The position numbers were made by a program, and so were the translations under genes. Shown here piece after piece: positions 34,995-43,772 of a DNA stretch of 64,000 bases. This DNA is from Streptomyces resistomycificus (GTDB lineage Bacteria > Actinomycetota > Actinomycetes > Streptomycetales > Streptomycetaceae), in contig NZ_KQ948991.1 in assembly GCF_001514265.1 (NCBI RefSeq), positions 729,539-793,538 of the forward strand, written 5' to 3'. Each line of letters starts with the position of its first letter. Within the stretch, counting starts at the first letter, position 1. Under the pieces are notes generated by a model. That model did no database searches and was not told the DNA's origin. It worked only from the letters and a program-made list of their open reading frames with translations.

Positions 34995-35345
34995 GTGCTG
35001 GAGATGACGCGCGAGGAGTTCGAGGAACTGGTCGCCGAGGCGCTGGACCGGATTCCGCCGGAGTTGACGCGGCTGATGGACAACGTCGCGGTGTTCGTCG
35101 AGGACGAACCCCCGGCGGACGATCCCGAGCTGCTCGGGCTGTACGAGGGGACTCCGCTGACCGATCGCGGGGAGTGGTACGCGGGGGTGCTGCCGGACCG
35201 GATCACCATCTACCGGGGGCCGACACTGCGGATGTGCCAGTCGCGGGAGGAGGTCGTCGAGGAGACCGAGGTGACGGTGGTGCACGAGATCGCCCACCAC
35301 TTCGGGATCGACGACGCCCGGCTGCACGCGCTCGGATACGGGTGA
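34995..35345 (+). CDS. Minimal metallopeptidase (zincin) family protein
   Basis: 116 residues, the small single-domain zincin family. The zinc motif VVHEIAHHFGIDDARL at the end (about 96-111) gives HExxH plus a downstream Asp as probable third ligand. The N-terminal half is MTREEFEELVAEALDRIPPEL-like, followed by YAGVLPDRITIYRGP. Cytoplasmic, with no signal peptide. The GTG at 34995 lies 12 bases from the start of a GACAAT hexamer; an ATG at 35004 would also keep the domain. Targets are unknown. Confidence 0.85.
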   Translation: MLEMTREEFEELVAEALDRIPPELTRLMDNVAVFVEDEPPADDPELLGLYEGTPLTDRGEWYAGVLPDRITIYRGPTLRMCQSREEVVEETEVTVVHEIAHHFGIDDARLHALGYG

Positions 35346-35476
35346 GGGGCGGGTGCGGCCCGGCCGGCGCGGGTGGCAGCCGGCTGGCCCCGCTCTGACG
35401 CGGGTCGCGTGTCCTCTTGTGGGCGGCGGGAGTTGGGCAGGTTGACTTCTACGCCCTCCCCCGGAGGTGGCTGCCC

Positions 35477-36013
35477 GTGCGCCCCTTGTACGTACCCGTC
35501 CGTCTGGCCGCCACGGTCATGGCCGTCGCCGTTGCCGCCGGCTGCATGAGCGTCGGCGACGACGACGGTGGCAAGAGCGCCGAGCCCTCCCACTCCGCCG
35601 GACAGCGGGGCGGTGAGGCGCCCGACGGCGGGGCGGCGGGGCCGGGCGGCGCCGCCGGGTTCGGTGCGGCGGCCGAGGACGGCAAGCACGGGCACGGCAA
35701 GCGGGGGAAGGGCAAGGGCAAGGGGGCGTCCGCGTCGCCGTCCGCGTCCCCGTCGCGGAAGGCCGGCGCGTCGGCCTCGCCGGGTGCCGAGCCCGGCAAG
35801 GGCGAGCCGGACAGGCCGGGGCCACCCGCGCCGACCGCGCCCGAGCCGACGCCCACGCGCACGGCCGAGCCGCAGCCGACGCCTTCGGAGCCGCCGCCCG
35901 CCTCGCCGTCCCCGGAGCCCACGGTGGCCGAGCCCTCGTCGTCCGCGCACCCGGAGACGGGACCGCAGCTGGGCGAGCGGGAGCCGGCGCCGGAGGCGGG
36001 GTCCCCGGCGTAG
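35477..36013 (+). CDS. Lipoprotein with a long disordered region
   Basis: 178 residues from the GTG at 35477 (GGAGGTGG upstream). A short hydrophobic signal ends in a lipobox-like VAAGC at about residues 18-22. Everything after is low complexity: Gly/Ala-rich, then a Lys/Gly block (GKHGHGKRGKGKGKGA), then Pro/Ser/Thr repeats (PTPTRTAEPQPTPSEPPP). No folded domain is visible. It may be a cell-wall spacer or stalk. The family is unrecognised. Confidence 0.7.
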   Translation: MRPLYVPVRLAATVMAVAVAAGCMSVGDDDGGKSAEPSHSAGQRGGEAPDGGAAGPGGAAGFGAAAEDGKHGHGKRGKGKGKGASASPSASPSRKAGASASPGAEPGKGEPDRPGPPAPTAPEPTPTRTAEPQPTPSEPPPASPSPEPTVAEPSSSAHPETGPQLGEREPAPEAGSPA

Positions 36014-36047
36014 TCGTGCCGGCGCGCCCGGGGCCGAGAGCCCGGTG

Positions 36048-36059
36048 TGACGTACGTCA
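36048..36059. promoter_or_regulatory. 12-bp palindrome upstream of the DEAD-box gene
   Basis: TGACGTACGTCA, 34 bases after the lipoprotein stop and about 200 bases before the helicase start. Possible operator; factor unknown. Confidence 0.3.
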
Positions 36060-36137
36060 ACGAGGGTCGGTTTGCCCAGAGGGCGGGTGGGTGCGTATGG
36101 TGGTAGATCGTTTGATTCATTTGCCCGGCGCCAACGC

Positions 36138-36161
36138 AGAGCGCGCCGTGTGGCGCGTTCT
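36138..36161 (+). promoter_or_regulatory. Leader hairpin of the DEAD-box gene
   Basis: AGAGCGCGCC (36138-36147) pairs with GGCGCGTTCT (36152-36161) with one G-T pair and a GTGT loop, then TCTCCCC. It sits about 100 bases before the ATG at 36260, where it could attenuate or stabilise the leader. Confidence 0.4.
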
Positions 36162-36259
36162 CTCCCCTTACCGTGGCTGACCGCATAGAGGCGGTCGTAT
36201 TGCGAAACACGGAGTTGACGGGCGCGTGCCGACGAGACTCCGGAAGGTTTCGCATACGC

Positions 36260-38389
36260 ATGTCCATTTCCAGTACTGATCACGTCGTCGTGCCCGAGAA
36301 CGAGGCAGCCGAGGACGCTCCCGAGGTCACGTTCGCGAGCCTCGGTCTCCCCGAGGGCGTCGTGCGCAAGCTCGCCCAGAACGGCGTGACCACCCCCTTC
36401 CCGATCCAGGCCGCGACCATCCCGGACGCCCTGGCCGGCAAGGACATCCTCGGCCGTGGCCGCACCGGCTCCGGCAAGACGCTCTCCTTCGGTCTGCCGA
36501 CCCTGGCCGCGCTGGCCGGCGGTCGCACCGAGAAGCACAAGCCGCGCGCTGTCATCCTCACGCCGACCCGTGAGCTCGCCATGCAGGTCGCCGACGCGCT
36601 GCAGCCCTACGGCGACGTCCTCGGCCTGAAGATGAAGGTCGTCTGCGGCGGCACGTCGATGGGCAACCAGATCTACGCCCTGGAGCGCGGCGTCGACGTC
36701 CTCGTCGCCACCCCGGGCCGGCTGCGCGACCTCATCAACCGCGGCGCCTGCTCCCTCGCGAACGTCCAGGTCGCCGTGCTCGACGAGGCCGACCAGATGT
36801 CCGACCTGGGCTTCCTGCCCGAGGTCACCGAGCTGCTCGACCAGATCCCGGGCGGCGGCCAGCGCATGCTCTTCTCGGCCACGATGGAGAACGAGATCTC
36901 CACGCTGGTCAAGCGCTACCTGACCGACCCGGTCACGCACGAGGTCGACAGCGCCCAGGGCAACGTCACGACCATGTCGCACCACATCCTCATCGTGAAG
37001 CCCAAGGACAAGGCGCCGGTCACCGCCGCGATCGCCTCCCGCAAGGGCCGCACGATCATCTTCGTCCGCACCCAGCTGGGCGCCGACCGTATCGCCGAGC
37101 AGCTCTGCGACTCCGGTGTGAAGGCCGACGCGCTGCACGGCGGTATGACGCAGGGCGCGCGTACCCGCGTGCTCGAGGACTTCAAGAAGGGCTACGTCAA
37201 CGCGCTCGTCGCGACCGACGTCGCCGCCCGCGGTATCCACGTCGACGGCATCGACCTGGTCCTGAACGTGGACCCGGCCGGTGACCACAAGGACTACCTG
37301 CACCGCGCCGGCCGCACCGCCCGCGCCGGCCGCACCGGCACCGTGGTGTCCCTGTCGCTGCCGCACCAGCGCCGCCAGATCTTCCGTCTGATGGAGGACG
37401 CGGGCGTCGACGCCGGGCGTCACATCATCAACTCCGGTACGGCCTTCGAGCCCGAGGTCGCCGAGATCACCGGTGCCCGGTCGATGACCGAGGTCCAGGC
37501 CGAGTCCGCGGGCAACGCCGCGCAGCAGGCCGAGCGTGAGGTCGCCCAGCTCACCAAGGAGCTGGAGCGGGCGCAGCGCCGCGCGACCGAGCTGCGCGAG
37601 GAGGCCGACCGTCTGGTCGCCCGGGTCGCCCGCGAGCAGGGTGAGGACCCGGAGGCCGCGGTGGCCGAGGCGCAGGCGGCGGTGGTGGCCGCGGCCGCCG
37701 AGGTGTCCGTCCCCGAGCAGCCGGCGGCGCAGGACGTCGACAGGGCCGACCGTGACGACCGCGGTGGCCGCTCGTACGAGCGTCGCGACAACGACCGTGG
37801 CGGCTTCCGCCGTGACGACCGTCGGGACGACAACCGTGGTGGCGGTTTCCGCCGTGACGACAACCGTGGTGGCGGCTTCCGTCGCGACGACCGTCGGGAC
37901 GACAACCGTGGTGGCGGTTTCCGCCGTGACGACAACCGTGGTGGTGGCTTCCGCCGTGACGACCGTCGGGACGACAACCGTGGCGGTGGCCGTTCCTTCG
38001 AGCGTCGCGATGACAACCGTGGTGGTGGCTTCCGCCGTGACGACCGTCGGGACGACAACCGTGGCGGTGGCCGTTCCTTCGAGCGCCGTGACGACAACCG
38101 TGGCGGCGGCCGTGGCTTCGAGCGCCGTGACGACAACCGTGGCGGCGGCTTCCGCCGCGACGACCGTCCGGCCCGTCCCTTCGAGCGTCGTGACGAGCGT
38201 GGCGGCCACCGTGGCAGCGACCGCCCCTTCAACCGCGACCGCCAGGGCGACCGCCCGGGCTTCCGTTCCGGTGCGTCGCACGACCGTCCCTCCGGTCGTC
38301 GTGACGACCACCGTGGCGGCAGCACCGGCACCGGCACCGGATCCTTCGGCCGCCGCGACGACAAGCCGCGCTGGAAGCGCAACGGCTGA
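36260..38389 (+). CDS. DEAD-box ATP-dependent RNA helicase with RGG-type tail
   Basis: 709 residues from the ATG at 36260 (GGAAGG upstream). Helicase core motifs: Q-motif FPIQAATIPDALAG, motif I GRGRTGSGKTLSFG, Ia TPTRELAMQ, GG, Ib ATPGRLRDL, DEAD (VLDEADQMSDLG), SAT (LFSATM), then domain 2 with IIFVRTQ, ATDVAARGIHVDG and HRAGRTARAGRTG. A coiled segment (about 420-480) leads to ~200 residues of repeated RRDDRRDDNRGGGF/RSFER units, an Arg/Gly/Asp-rich RNA-binding tail. Its likely role is cold-shock or ribosome/RNA remodelling. An upstream in-frame start at 36173 is possible. A strong terminator follows. Confidence 0.93.
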   Translation: MSISSTDHVVVPENEAAEDAPEVTFASLGLPEGVVRKLAQNGVTTPFPIQAATIPDALAGKDILGRGRTGSGKTLSFGLPTLAALAGGRTEKHKPRAVILTPTRELAMQVADALQPYGDVLGLKMKVVCGGTSMGNQIYALERGVDVLVATPGRLRDLINRGACSLANVQVAVLDEADQMSDLGFLPEVTELLDQIPGGGQRMLFSATMENEISTLVKRYLTDPVTHEVDSAQGNVTTMSHHILIVKPKDKAPVTAAIASRKGRTIIFVRTQLGADRIAEQLCDSGVKADALHGGMTQGARTRVLEDFKKGYVNALVATDVAARGIHVDGIDLVLNVDPAGDHKDYLHRAGRTARAGRTGTVVSLSLPHQRRQIFRLMEDAGVDAGRHIINSGTAFEPEVAEITGARSMTEVQAESAGNAAQQAEREVAQLTKELERAQRRATELREEADRLVARVAREQGEDPEAAVAEAQAAVVAAAAEVSVPEQPAAQDVDRADRDDRGGRSYERRDNDRGGFRRDDRRDDNRGGGFRRDDNRGGGFRRDDRRDDNRGGGFRRDDNRGGGFRRDDRRDDNRGGGRSFERRDDNRGGGFRRDDRRDDNRGGGRSFERRDDNRGGGRGFERRDDNRGGGFRRDDRPARPFERRDERGGHRGSDRPFNRDRQGDRPGFRSGASHDRPSGRRDDHRGGSTGTGTGSFGRRDDKPRWKRNG
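37790..38190. repeat. Tandem coding repeats in the helicase tail
   Basis: Units around CGTGACGACCGTCGGGACGA, CAACCGTGGTGGCGG and TTTCCGCCGTGACGA recur. One 78-base block (RRDDRRDDNRGGGFRRDDN..) is present twice in direct succession, followed by related shorter units. Confidence 0.85.
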
Positions 38390-38404
38390 CGCCGAGTGAT
38401 TTGA

Positions 38405-38439
38405 GAAGGGCCCGTACGACTCCGTCGTACGGGCCCTTC
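38405..38439 (+). terminator. DEAD-box gene terminator
   Basis: A 16-bp perfect stem (38405-38420 with 38424-38439) with a TCC loop, 15 bases after the stop. Confidence 0.85.
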
Positions 38440-38619
38440 GGCGTTCCCGAGTGGCGCAGGCAGCGGCCGCAGTAAAGGCTTTCCCAGGGGCGGCCGTCGA
38501 CTACCGGAACCTTTGGGGCGGTTGTTAACATCCCAGGGCTTGCATGGGGGTGCGTGCCCGGGGGGAACACCGACGCGGCCGACCGCCATGCCTTTCTCAC
38601 TTTCCCTGGGGAGGGACCC

Positions 38620-40731
38620 TTGACCCGGCGTGTCCGGATCGCACTCACTCTGCTGAGCCTGGCCGCCGTCGGCGCCGGCTCGCTCACCACCGCGGGCCTC
38701 GCTGCCGCGGACACCACGCCCATGCCCCTCGCCACCGGCGGTGTCTGGGGCCTCGACTACGAAGGCGGCGTCCTCACCACGGTGGAGACCGCCCCCAACG
38801 GCGAGCAGTTCGTCACCGACCGGGAGGTCTCCGCCGACGGTTCGACCGTGGGCGAGCTGAGCCGGCGCGGCTTCGCGGGCACCTTCGCGACCGGCGCCCA
38901 CGCGCAGCGGGTCGCGTGCGACGCCGGGTCCTGCGTGCCGCTGCGCGCGGCCGGCAACGGCGACGTCGGCTACTTCCTCGTCAACGAGGACGGCAACGAG
39001 CGCGCCCAGATCTGGCTGAGCCCGAACAGCTACCACGGAAGCGCCGAACCCTCCGTCACCGGCGGCCGGTTCGTGGACGTCACCGGCCGCTACTACGTCT
39101 ACGAGGCGGCCTCCACCGGCAAGCAGTACGTCGACTCCGTGCAGACGATGCGCAGCCAGGACGTGCGGCTGACCCGCACCGCCTCCGCGGCCTCCGTCTG
39201 GGGTGCGCGGCTGTACACGCCGGGATCCGGCGCCGGGGCGGTCACCGCGTACGACCTGGAACAGAAGAAGACCGTCGAGACGCTCGCCACCGGCGCGCCC
39301 TGCACGGTCAAGGAACTGCAGGTGGTGGGCCGCTGGGTCTACTGGAACTGCGGGGCCACGGGCGCGGCGGGCGTGTACGACCGTACGGCGAAGAAGAAGA
39401 TCTCCGTGCCGTCCGGTGCCGCGCTGGTCGGTGACGGCTACCTGGTCCGGCACGACCGGAGCGCCGGGAAGCTGCTGCTGACCGACTTCCACACCGGTAC
39501 GGCGGCCGCGCCGCGCGAGATCGCCGACCTGCCCGCCGGGCGCACCGCCGACCAGCGGCGCCAGACCTGGGCCGTGGACAAGTTCGGCGGGGACATCGCC
39601 TACCTGGACGCGGCCCGGACCGTGCACGTCGTGCAGAGTGGGGTGCCCTCGCAGTCGCTGGTGAAGATCGAGTCCGAGGTGGGCGACGAGTACGTGGAGG
39701 CCAGGTCCTCCTACTGGGGCAGCACCTGGCAGCTCAGCAAGCCGGCCGCCTGGACCTTCGCGGTGAAGGACTCCGCCGGCCGGGCCGTCTACCACGCCAC
39801 CGGCACCGGTACCGAGGCCGAGGTGATCTGGAGCGGACAGACGGACGCGGGGACGTACGCCTACAACGGGCGCTACACCTGGACCCTGACCGCCACCGCG
39901 ACCGAGGGCGGCGGCACGTACGGCACGAGCGGCAGCATCGGGCTCACCGGTGCCCGCCAGGGCCACCACGACCAGGGCGGCTACAGCTTCGGCGAGCTGG
40001 CCACGCTCAACTCCTCGGGTGGCCTGACCCTGCACTACACCGACGGCAAGGGCACCTTCGGCGCCAACAAGCTGTCGGCGTCCGGCTGGCCCGCGGGCTC
40101 GGTCGCGGTTCCCTTCGGCGACATGGGCAGCGACCGGTGCGCCGAGATGCTGGTGCGCGTGCCGAGCGGCGAACTGCGCCGGTACGCCGGCAAGTGCGGC
40201 GCCTCCTCCTACGCCCCGTCGAGCAGCCACACCTCGCTCGGCACGGGCTGGAACGCGTACAACGTGCTCACCGCGCCCGGTGATCTGACCGGTGACGGCC
40301 GCGTCGACCTGCTGGCGCGCAAGGCGTCGACCGGGGACGTGTACCTGTTCGCCAACACCGGTACCGGCAAGCTCAAGGCGGGCGTGAAGATCCGTTCCGC
40401 CTGGACCGGCTACACGAAGGTCGTCGGAGCGGGCGACCTGACCGGCGACGGCGTCGGGGACGTGCTGGCCCGCGACAAGGCGGGGACGCTGTGGCGTTAC
40501 GACGGCACCGGCACCGGCCTGTTGAAGGAGCGGGTGAAGGTCTTCGCGGACTGGGGCGCCTCGTACAACGCGGTCGTGGGCGTCGGTGACATCACCGGCG
40601 ACGGCAGGAACGACCTGGTGTCGCGGGACACCGCGGGCAACCTCTACCGCAACACCGGCAACGGCAAGGGGTCGTTCGCCGGACGGGTGAAGATCGCGAG
40701 CGGCTGGAGCGGCTACAAGGGCCTTTTCTAG
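38620..40731 (+). CDS. Secreted FG-GAP/VCBS repeat protein
   Basis: 703 residues from TTG at 38620, chosen because GGGGAGGGA lies just upstream and the result is a clean signal peptide (TRRVRIALTLLSLAAVGAGSL...GLAAA). A GTG at 38554 would place 22 polar residues in front of it. The N-terminal part (about 35-360) is beta-rich and propeller-like. A FlgD-Ig-like piece (about 375-435) has WTFAVKDSAGRAVYHATG and YNGRYTWTLTATA. The C-terminal ~250 residues hold repeated calcium-type loops, GDLTGDGRVDLLAR, GDLTGDGVGDVLAR, GDITGDGRNDLVSR. An extracellular binding role is likely; no enzyme domain is visible. Confidence 0.88.
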   Translation: MTRRVRIALTLLSLAAVGAGSLTTAGLAAADTTPMPLATGGVWGLDYEGGVLTTVETAPNGEQFVTDREVSADGSTVGELSRRGFAGTFATGAHAQRVACDAGSCVPLRAAGNGDVGYFLVNEDGNERAQIWLSPNSYHGSAEPSVTGGRFVDVTGRYYVYEAASTGKQYVDSVQTMRSQDVRLTRTASAASVWGARLYTPGSGAGAVTAYDLEQKKTVETLATGAPCTVKELQVVGRWVYWNCGATGAAGVYDRTAKKKISVPSGAALVGDGYLVRHDRSAGKLLLTDFHTGTAAAPREIADLPAGRTADQRRQTWAVDKFGGDIAYLDAARTVHVVQSGVPSQSLVKIESEVGDEYVEARSSYWGSTWQLSKPAAWTFAVKDSAGRAVYHATGTGTEAEVIWSGQTDAGTYAYNGRYTWTLTATATEGGGTYGTSGSIGLTGARQGHHDQGGYSFGELATLNSSGGLTLHYTDGKGTFGANKLSASGWPAGSVAVPFGDMGSDRCAEMLVRVPSGELRRYAGKCGASSYAPSSSHTSLGTGWNAYNVLTAPGDLTGDGRVDLLARKASTGDVYLFANTGTGKLKAGVKIRSAWTGYTKVVGAGDLTGDGVGDVLARDKAGTLWRYDGTGTGLLKERVKVFADWGASYNAVVGVGDITGDGRNDLVSRDTAGNLYRNTGNGKGSFAGRVKIASGWSGYKGLF

Positions 40732-40738
40732 CCAAGTT

Positions 40739-40752
40739 GTGACGTGTGTCAC
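40739..40752. promoter_or_regulatory. Crp-like palindrome upstream of the permease gene
   Basis: GTGACGTGTGTCAC fits GTG(N6)GNCAC and lies only 28 bases before the permease ATG. At that distance a bound factor would more likely block than assist transcription. Confidence 0.45.
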
Positions 40753-40779
40753 GCCCCCGGTGTGGGAATTGCTGGGGGC

Positions 40780-42324
40780 ATGACAGATGACGGCACAGCG
40801 AGTGGGCACTCGGACCTCTCGGACGAGGAACGGCTGGCCCAGCTCGGTTACACGCAGGTTCTCGCCCGCCGCATGTCGGCGTTCTCCAACTACGCGGTCT
40901 CCTTCACCATCATCTCGGTCCTGTCGGGCTGTCTGACGCTGTACCTGTTCGGCATGAACACGGGCGGCCCGGCGGTGATCACCTGGGGCTGGGTGGCCGT
41001 GGGCCTGATGACCCTCTTCGTCGGTCTGTCGATGGCCGAGATCTGCTCGGCGTACCCGACCTCGGCGGGCCTCTACTTCTGGGCGCACCGCCTGGCGCCG
41101 TCCCGGACCGCCGCCGCGTGGGCGTGGTTCACGGGCTGGTTCAACGTCCTCGGCCAGGTCGCGGTGACCGCGGGCATCGACTTCGGCGCGGCGTCCTTCC
41201 TCGGCGCCTACCTGAACCTCCAGTTCGACTTCGAGGTGACGCCGGGCCGTACGGTTTTGCTGTTCGCGGGCATCCTGATCCTGCACGGCCTGCTGAACAC
41301 CTTCGGGGTCCGGATCGTCGGGCTGCTCAACAGCGTGAGCGTGTGGTGGCACGTGGTGGGCGTGGCGGTGATCGTCGGCGCCCTGACCTTCGTGCCGGAC
41401 CACCACCAGTCCGCGTCCTTCGTCTTCGGCGAGTTCGTGAACAACACGGGCTGGGGCAGCGGGGTGTACGTCGTCCTGCTCGGCCTGCTGATGGCCCAGT
41501 ACACCTTCACCGGCTACGACGCCTCCGCCCACATGACGGAGGAGACGCACGACGCGTCGACGGCCGGCCCGAAGGGGATCGTCCAGTCCATCTGGACGTC
41601 GTGGATCGCGGGCTTCGTCCTGCTGCTCGGCTTCACCTTCGCGATCCAGTCGTACGACGGTGCCCTCGGCTCGTCGACCGGGGCGCCGCCGGCCCAGATC
41701 CTGCTGGACGCCCTGGGCGCGACGGCGGGCAAACTGCTGCTGCTGGTCGTGATCGGGGCGCAGCTGTTCTGCGGCATGGCCTCCGTGACGGCCAACAGCC
41801 GCATGATCTACGCCTTCTCACGCGACGGCGCGCTGCCCTTCTCCCACCTGTGGCACACGGTGAGCCCGCGCACCCGGACACCCGTGGCGGCGGTGTGGCT
41901 GGCGGCCGGCGGCGCGCTGGTGCTCGGTCTGCCCTACCTGATCAACGTGACCGCCTACGCGGCGGTGACCTCGATCGCCGTGATCGGCCTGTACATCGCG
42001 TACGTCATCCCGACGCTGCTGCGGCTGCGGAAGGGTGAGGCCTTCCAGCGGGGGCCGTGGCACCTGGGCCGCTGGTCGCGGGCGATCGGTGTGGTCGCGG
42101 TGGCGTGGGTCGGCGTGATCACGGTGCTGTTCATGCTGCCGCAGGTCTCGCCCGTCACCTGGGAGACCTTCAACTACGCCCCGATCGCCGTCCTGGTGGT
42201 CCTCGGTTTCGCCGCGACCTGGTGGCTGGCGTCGGCCCGGCACTGGTTCCTCAACCCCGAGCACGAGCGGACGCGGGCCCTCGCGGCGGCTCGTGTGAAC
42301 GCCCCCGAACCGGTCGATCCCTGA
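40780..42324 (+). CDS. APC-family amino acid permease
   Basis: 514 residues with about 12 membrane helices. Typical APC features: LGYTQVLARRMSAFSNYAVSFTIISVLSG at the start, GGPAVITWGWVAVGLMTLFVGLSMAEICSAYPTSAGLYFW, and the loop GYDASAHMTEETHDAS, the family motif between helices 6 and 7. The closest types are GABA/choline/amino-acid permeases of the BAT1/UGA4 class. ATG at 40780 follows CTGGGGGC. Substrate not determinable. A hairpin at 42365 ends the transcript before tRNA-Lys. Confidence 0.92.
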   Translation: MTDDGTASGHSDLSDEERLAQLGYTQVLARRMSAFSNYAVSFTIISVLSGCLTLYLFGMNTGGPAVITWGWVAVGLMTLFVGLSMAEICSAYPTSAGLYFWAHRLAPSRTAAAWAWFTGWFNVLGQVAVTAGIDFGAASFLGAYLNLQFDFEVTPGRTVLLFAGILILHGLLNTFGVRIVGLLNSVSVWWHVVGVAVIVGALTFVPDHHQSASFVFGEFVNNTGWGSGVYVVLLGLLMAQYTFTGYDASAHMTEETHDASTAGPKGIVQSIWTSWIAGFVLLLGFTFAIQSYDGALGSSTGAPPAQILLDALGATAGKLLLLVVIGAQLFCGMASVTANSRMIYAFSRDGALPFSHLWHTVSPRTRTPVAAVWLAAGGALVLGLPYLINVTAYAAVTSIAVIGLYIAYVIPTLLRLRKGEAFQRGPWHLGRWSRAIGVVAVAWVGVITVLFMLPQVSPVTWETFNYAPIAVLVVLGFAATWWLASARHWFLNPEHERTRALAAARVNAPEPVDP

Positions 42325-42364
42325 CACTCCGGGCCCGAAGCAGCCCGCTGTCCCCCGTCGGCAC

Positions 42365-42399
42365 GGCCGTGTCCCCGATACCCGATCGGAGACACGGCC
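42365..42399 (+). terminator. Permease gene terminator
   Basis: GGCCGTGTC (42365-42373) pairs with GACACGGCC (42391-42399), with an inner CCGAT/ATCGG stem. Confidence 0.7.
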
Positions 42400-42443
42400 T
42401 CCTCCGGCTATGCTCGGGGTGGCAACATCACGCAACAACGCGT

Positions 42444-42516
42444 GGGCCCTTAGCTCAATTGGCAGAGCAGTGGACTTTTAATCCATTGGTTGTGGGTTCG
42501 AGTCCCACAGGGCCTA
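42444..42516 (+). tRNA. tRNA-Lys(UUU)
   Basis: GGGCCCTTAGCTCAATTGG... with anticodon loop CTTTTAA (TTT), T-loop GTTCGAGT, and acceptor GGGCCCT/AGGGCCT with a terminal G-T. 73 nt, no CCA. TATGCT at 42409-42414 is a plausible -10 box. Confidence 0.95.
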
Positions 42517-42550
42517 CCGGTGACAGGCGGGGGACACAGCCTCTGACCTG

Positions 42551-43042
42551 CTACGCGGCGTCCGGGTCGGCTTCGGTCGACCCGGACGCCGCCGCGTTTT
42601 CGGGGCCGTGCGTGAGCGAGGTGTGCGTCGAGGTGCCCGCAGCCTGCCGACCGGCCGCGGCCGCGGCCGTCATCAGCGGTTCCGCGGCCTTCGCGGTCGT
42701 GTCCGGCGGCACGACCAGCAGGTCCCGGTGCCCCTGACCGGGCGAGAGCAGGACGATGGTGTGCGTGGCGGATGCCGCGAGAGTCCGGTGCAGCCGTACG
42801 ACCTGGTTGGAGACGAGCATCCGGCCGGGTACCGCTGGCCACGTCGCGCCGTTGACGGTGACGCTGGTGATGTGGCCCCACTCGCGTGGCAACCCGGCGA
42901 GGAGCCGGGGGAGTTCGGTGAGCAGGTCGTTCGAACGGGGCCACCACGCCCCGTCGACGGCACGGCGCATGCCGCCGTGAGGGGCCAGGCGCAGGCGCAG
43001 GAGGGGGTGTGAGGGAAGCGGGGGCTGCGGGGCGGTGGTCAT
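42551..43042 (-). CDS. DUF5994 family protein
   Basis: 163 residues from ATG at 43042 (CAGGAG upstream). The pattern LRLRLAPHGGMRRAVDGAWWPRS, DLLTELPRLLAGLPREWGHI, GRMLVSNQVVRLHR and RDLLVVPPDT is that of the DUF5994 family, small actinobacterial cytoplasmic proteins of unknown role. The last ~45 residues are Ala/Thr-rich. The stop codon is at the edge of an inverted repeat (42555-42592) that probably also ends the convergent tRNA-Lys transcript. Confidence 0.8.
   Translation of the reverse strand: MTTAPQPPLPSHPLLRLRLAPHGGMRRAVDGAWWPRSNDLLTELPRLLAGLPREWGHITSVTVNGATWPAVPGRMLVSNQVVRLHRTLAASATHTIVLLSPGQGHRDLLVVPPDTTAKAAEPLMTAAAAAGRQAAGTSTHTSLTHGPENAAASGSTEADPDAA
42555..42592. terminator. Hairpin overlapping the end of the DUF5994 gene
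   Basis: GCGGCGTCCGGGTC (42555-42568) pairs with GACCCGGACGCCGC (42579-42592). It encodes the last residues of the protein and lies 38 bases past tRNA-Lys. Confidence 0.55.
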
Positions 43043-43353
43043 CGAGGCTCCTGCCAACTGCCGTACGGAGGTGGGTGGTCGGTGTCAGGCGCGGCGCGGG
43101 GCCGCCGCCCACCGCCGCGCACCGTCACGGGGTGCCCATGAGACGGGTGGCGTGCTGTGGAAGGAATGTGGTCCAGTGGACTTACTGGAAACACGACATC
43201 TCGAACACGAGGGGGCGGTGCGGGGCCGGCCCGAGTTCCGGTATGCGAAAGTCCCTCGTCTCCTCCACCGTACTCCCGCCCGTGTGGCAACCGCGTCCGC
43301 CCGGCAGCGGCATCGCGTTGACACGGGTACGACGCTCAGGAAAGCGGCACTTG

Positions 43354-43701
43354 ATGATGTACGACCAGACACGCGCCCAGCAGCCCGCGCACGAGCCCTC
43401 CGGCGCCGCGGGACGCCGTGCCCCCGGCCCGGCCGCGCTGTTCCCGTCGGACGAGCGGGACAAGATCGTCCGGCGCCTGGGACGGGCCGTCAACACGTTC
43501 TCCGACGCTCCGCGTGAGTCACTGGAGGAGGCCGAGGCCGCCTTCGACGAGGCCGCCGCCCAGCTCGTGGAGGCCCTCGCCGAACAGCGGCGTACCCTTC
43601 ACGAGGGCTGGCAGGGCAAGGACCCCGATACGCAGTCCGCCGAACTCCACCTCGCGCTGAGGCAGTACCGGGAGATCACCCAGAAGCTGCTCCGCCTCTG
43701 A
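43354..43701 (+). CDS. Small helical protein, unknown
   Basis: 115 residues from the ATG at 43354 (AGGAAAG about 9 bases upstream); the adjacent ATG at 43357 or TTG at 43351 cannot be excluded. The first ~35 residues are Ala/Pro/Gln-rich. The rest is an acidic helical region (ERDKIVRRLGRAVNTFSD, SLEEAEAAFDEAAAQLVEALAEQRRTL, ELHLALRQYREITQKLL) likely to form a helical hairpin. No known domain is recognised. The 311-base gap 43043-43353 before it contains no clear promoter or repeat. Confidence 0.65.
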   Translation: MMYDQTRAQQPAHEPSGAAGRRAPGPAALFPSDERDKIVRRLGRAVNTFSDAPRESLEEAEAAFDEAAAQLVEALAEQRRTLHEGWQGKDPDTQSAELHLALRQYREITQKLLRL

Positions 43702-43772
43702 GATCGGTGTGGCGGACGCCAGGGCTCGTCTCCCGCCGGGACGGCCTGGCGCCACGCCACGCCACGCCCCTC

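Noticed and set aside
35210..38311. A 1033-residue open frame antisense to the zincin, lipoprotein and DEAD-box genes
   Set aside because: It mirrors the GC third-position bias of the real genes opposite, has Val/Thr-repeat composition, and lacks domains and a ribosome site.
37420..41550. A 1376-residue minus-strand open frame across the helicase tail, FG-GAP and permease genes
   Set aside because: It crosses three convincing plus-strand genes, has Arg/Pro/Gly shadow composition and no recognisable domain.
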